NCBI RefSeq assembly: GCF_901933205.1
Contig: NC_044590.1
Span: forward strand, 6,401,501 to 6,465,500
From: Camarhynchus parvulus
Lineage: Eukaryota; Chordata; Aves; Passeriformes; Thraupidae
Length of the DNA stretch: 64,000 bases
Direction: 5' to 3'
The position numbers and the translations under genes were made by a program. Below, piece by piece: positions 61,276-64,000 of the stretch (the stretch's first letter is position 1; each line of letters begins with the position of its first letter). Under the pieces are notes generated by a model. The model saw only the letters and a program-made list of their open reading frames with translations. It was not told the origin of the DNA and did not search any database.

Positions 61276-61559
61276 TCCTACTCAAGTTCTAAGACAAGTC
61301 TCCCCATCGCCTCCCGCTCAGCCGAGCTCAACCCTTCCAGGATATCGCAGCAGTTTTGGTGGGAGCCTCTCCCTCCTCCTGTGCTCGGCAGCCCAGGGAG
61401 GTTGATCCCCTCAGGGAACTGAATCATGTCCCCCCCACCATCGTGGGAGCGTCACAGAGCGTCTGAAGCTCGTCAGGAGAGTCAGGCCAGGCCGCGCGGG
61501 GCCGTTCTGGGAAGGCATCCAGCCATCCGCTGGAGAGAGGAGTCTGCCTAAAAATGCCT

Positions 61560-61870
61560 CTGCTGGCTCTTCTCCACGCTCCGACCGTCCCATATGGAAC
61601 AAATGTACATTTTCCATCAATTGTTTGTATTTTGCATTTAAAGAAAGAAGGGGGAGGGAAAGAAAAGCCAGCAAGCGAGCGGGCTATACATATACGCAAA
61701 GCGTCGGTGACAGCAGATAGGCCCCATCGCGGAGAGGGAGAAACACTGGCCAGCGTTCAAGAGACTCAAACGTATGGTATGAAACAATAAATTTTAAGTG
61801 TGTTTTGACATATTTGGTGGTCTCTGCCTCATGCTTAATGAGCATTGGTCCACGTTGCGGGGGAACTGCA
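61560..61870. other. Candidate AT-rich regulatory island downstream of SOX18
   Basis: aattgtttg (61619-61627) and ttttgcattt (61630-61639) stand 3 bp apart, a SOX-like plus octamer-like pair. catatgg E-box-like and caataaattttaagtg sequences lie nearby. No ORF or repeat family explains the block. Function unknown. Confidence 0.25.
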
Positions 61871-64000
61871 CAGCTCGGGTGGTTGGCAGGCTGTGCCGGG
61901 CGGGGGGTCGATGGCCAGCGAGGCCGGAGGCAGGCGTTGAGGAGGTCCTGGCATGTGTGTCCCAAGGGAATGGGGCACGGGGATGTGACACCATGGACCG
62001 CACCGGCATGCTCAGAGGAAGGGATGCTGTGGGTAGAGCAGCGCTTCAGGGGGACAAGCGGTGATGCCAGCTTGTAGGAAGCATCAAGAGATAGAATTGA
62101 GTTAAATTTGGTCAGGAGGGGACACACAACATGGTGGAGATGTCTCAGAGCAGCATCTCTCACCTCTGCGTGGCTTGGGCAACCTGTGCTCCCATCTCCA
62201 GGCTGGGTCCCAGGCAGGCAGAGCTGCTTTGCCTGCAGGAAGGGCTCCCATATCCCATCACCACCAGAAAGCCCAAAGGGATGGGCAGAGCAGGAGGACA
62301 AGGGAGTGCAGCTCTCCCGCATCCCGCGCCTCTGTGCCAGGCTGCCCGGCTCCCCCGTCTGGCAGGGCTTGATCAGAAAGATGGACATGAAAGTGGAGCT
62401 TGGCTCTGGTTTCTCTCTCATTCAGAACATTCAAAAACTATTAACTGTGGTGGGGGTAAGCAGGCAGCTGGTTTTAATATCGTGCTCTTCCAATTGTGTT
62501 GGGGTTTTTTTCTCCCTTGCTTTTCGCGAGCACTTTAAGTGACATGGTTACATGTATTTGATTAAAAAGCTGTAATTCAACGAGTGCATTTTCTTGTACT
62601 GTACAAAACGGCTTAAAGACACAGGATTTATTTACGGTGGTCTCCCAGTTTTCCAGCTCTGCCAAAAGACAAGATGACAGTGAATTCACAGGAGGGAGAA
62701 CAGATAGCAGCAGAGGGGGACATGCAATCTTTCCTGGCTTTCCCACTGCGGGGAACACAACTGGGTCATTTCCTCTGCTGTAAGGTCAGCCCACTGCCAC
62801 CAACCTGGTCCTTGGGGCCATCCACTGGTCCCAAAAGCATAAGTTCCTTTTGGTGTCCCCAGAACTGGGTCTCAGCTTACAGGAGCTGGCAAAGGGGACA
62901 GCTAGGAGGGGACAGCTAGGTTTGTCCAAACTGGCCCCTATGCTGCCTGCAGCAAGATGCTGCAGGACACAACTGGAGGCAAGAGGGAGATTTTTTCTAA
63001 CCATGCCCATCCCCTGCCCGTGCAGAGATGCTGCCAGCACTGAGGAGCTCGTCCCAATCCAGCAGCTCTATTTCCTAAGGAGGAAAAAGCTTTTATGAGA
63101 TCCCAGCAAGGAGCCATGGCCTGATGCTGCCGAGAGCCCTGGATCATCTCCCGTTAACCCCAACATCTCCCATGGCACAGCCACAGACTGCAGCCATGCT
63201 CACCCACACCTTTTTGGCTTCTCTGCTTCCAAAATGATGAATTTCAACCCAAAAAGGCAGGCATGGAGATGAATAAAGAGTATAGGGCTGCTCTGCAATG
63301 CCTCAAGCACCAAAATTACCATATCCCCCCAGTCCACTGCCCACCAGGGGCTGTGGCATGGTCCCTGCACTCCATCACATCCCTGGGCTTTTTGCATTCC
63401 TCTGGCCTGGAAAGGAGGCGTGTGCCTGTGCGTGTGCGTGCAACACTGACTCCACAAACCCACTCCACCCAGCACAGCTTCACCTTTCTCACCCAGATGC
63501 ATAATAAAAATATGTAATAAAAATAAATCCAGAAATGCTTGCACCTCACCTGCCTCAAAGTCCCTGATGTGCAGCCCCGGGGACATGGACACCGAGCCCA
63601 GCATCATTCAGGACCACCCTGGGAAATCCCAGCTCCCCCACCCCTGCCTGGGGGGCCGGAGCCTGCCTGGCTGCTGGCCATGCCGAGCCGAGCTGTGTCT
63701 CTTCCTCAGCTCGCTCCTGCCCAGGGATCACCTGCAGTTCAGTTGATTTATGAACGGAGAATTTTTCGAGCTCTGTTTCCTTTTCATTGTTGTTTCAGTT
63801 GCTGCGCTCGCTTCCGCCTGCCTTTGAATAACTCCTGCCACACTGTGAGCGGTGAGAAAGGCACCGAATAAACACTCACACTCAGCCCAGGAGCAGGGAC
63901 AGGAGCCCCAAAAACAGGGGGACACAGGGCTGCCCACTGACTGGTCCTACCTGCGGCAGGAGGCTGCTGAGCTCCGAGTGAGCAGAGCCCCGAGGATGGA
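61871..64000. other. Right-edge intergenic sequence
   Basis: No coding exon recognised. In human the next gene in this direction is PRPF6, and none of its sequence is visible. AT-rich islands at about 62.38-62.66 kb and 63.73-63.88 kb (with CATTGTT at 63785-63791) stand out from GC-rich surroundings. AATAAA hexamers near 63.5 kb and 63.87 kb have no associated gene. Confidence 0.45.

Overview
The window is vertebrate nuclear DNA, almost certainly from a bird. It carries several 5'-truncated CR1 LINE fragments of avian type, compact introns, GC-rich CpG-island promoters and many micro- and minisatellites. Its three protein genes match the vertebrate block RGS19 - TCEA2 - SOX18 (human 20q13.33) in order and relative orientation. 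The species cannot be named from the sequence. GC content and gene density suggest a microchromosome, but that is inference.

Layout. 1-3.6 kb: no recognisable coding exon; two CR1 fragments, a 36-bp GC-rich minisatellite and a degenerate G-rich tandem array. 3.6-18.6 kb (+): RGS19, with a CpG-island promoter, three probable non-coding 5' exons and four coding exons (199 aa). 18.6-21.9 kb: 3' ends of RGS19 and TCEA2, which are convergent. 21.9-37.1 kb (-): TCEA2, ten coding exons (300 aa), including a textbook U12-type AT-AC intron and a last exon that codes only Phe-Cys-stop. 37.1-51.4 kb: intergenic, with CR1 fragments, simple repeats and several motif-rich islands that look like regulatory DNA. 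51.4-56.5 kb (+): SOX18, a two-exon SoxF gene (417 aa). A ~530-bp homopurine tract and a homopyrimidine stretch lie just before its CCAAT/TATA promoter, and its single intron is filled with a degenerate repeat. 56.5-64 kb: intergenic, with a CR1, a (GGGAT)n repeat, an AT-rich block, a TG-rich block, an ACCCA-like array and further AT-rich islands.

The three genes are independent functionally: RGS19 turns off Gi/Gq signalling, TCEA2 rescues stalled RNA polymerase II, and SOX18 is an endothelial transcription factor. TCEA2 and SOX18 are transcribed divergently with about 15 kb between their promoters; the SOX-, GATA- and homeodomain-motif clusters in that interval and downstream of SOX18 are candidate SOX18 enhancers (inference).

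I found no bacterial-type system, CRISPR array, virus or clearly new gene family. The most distinctive signals are the AT-AC intron, the SOX18 promoter architecture, the inverted SOX-site pair at 44.2 kb, and the upstream reading frames in the RGS19 leader.
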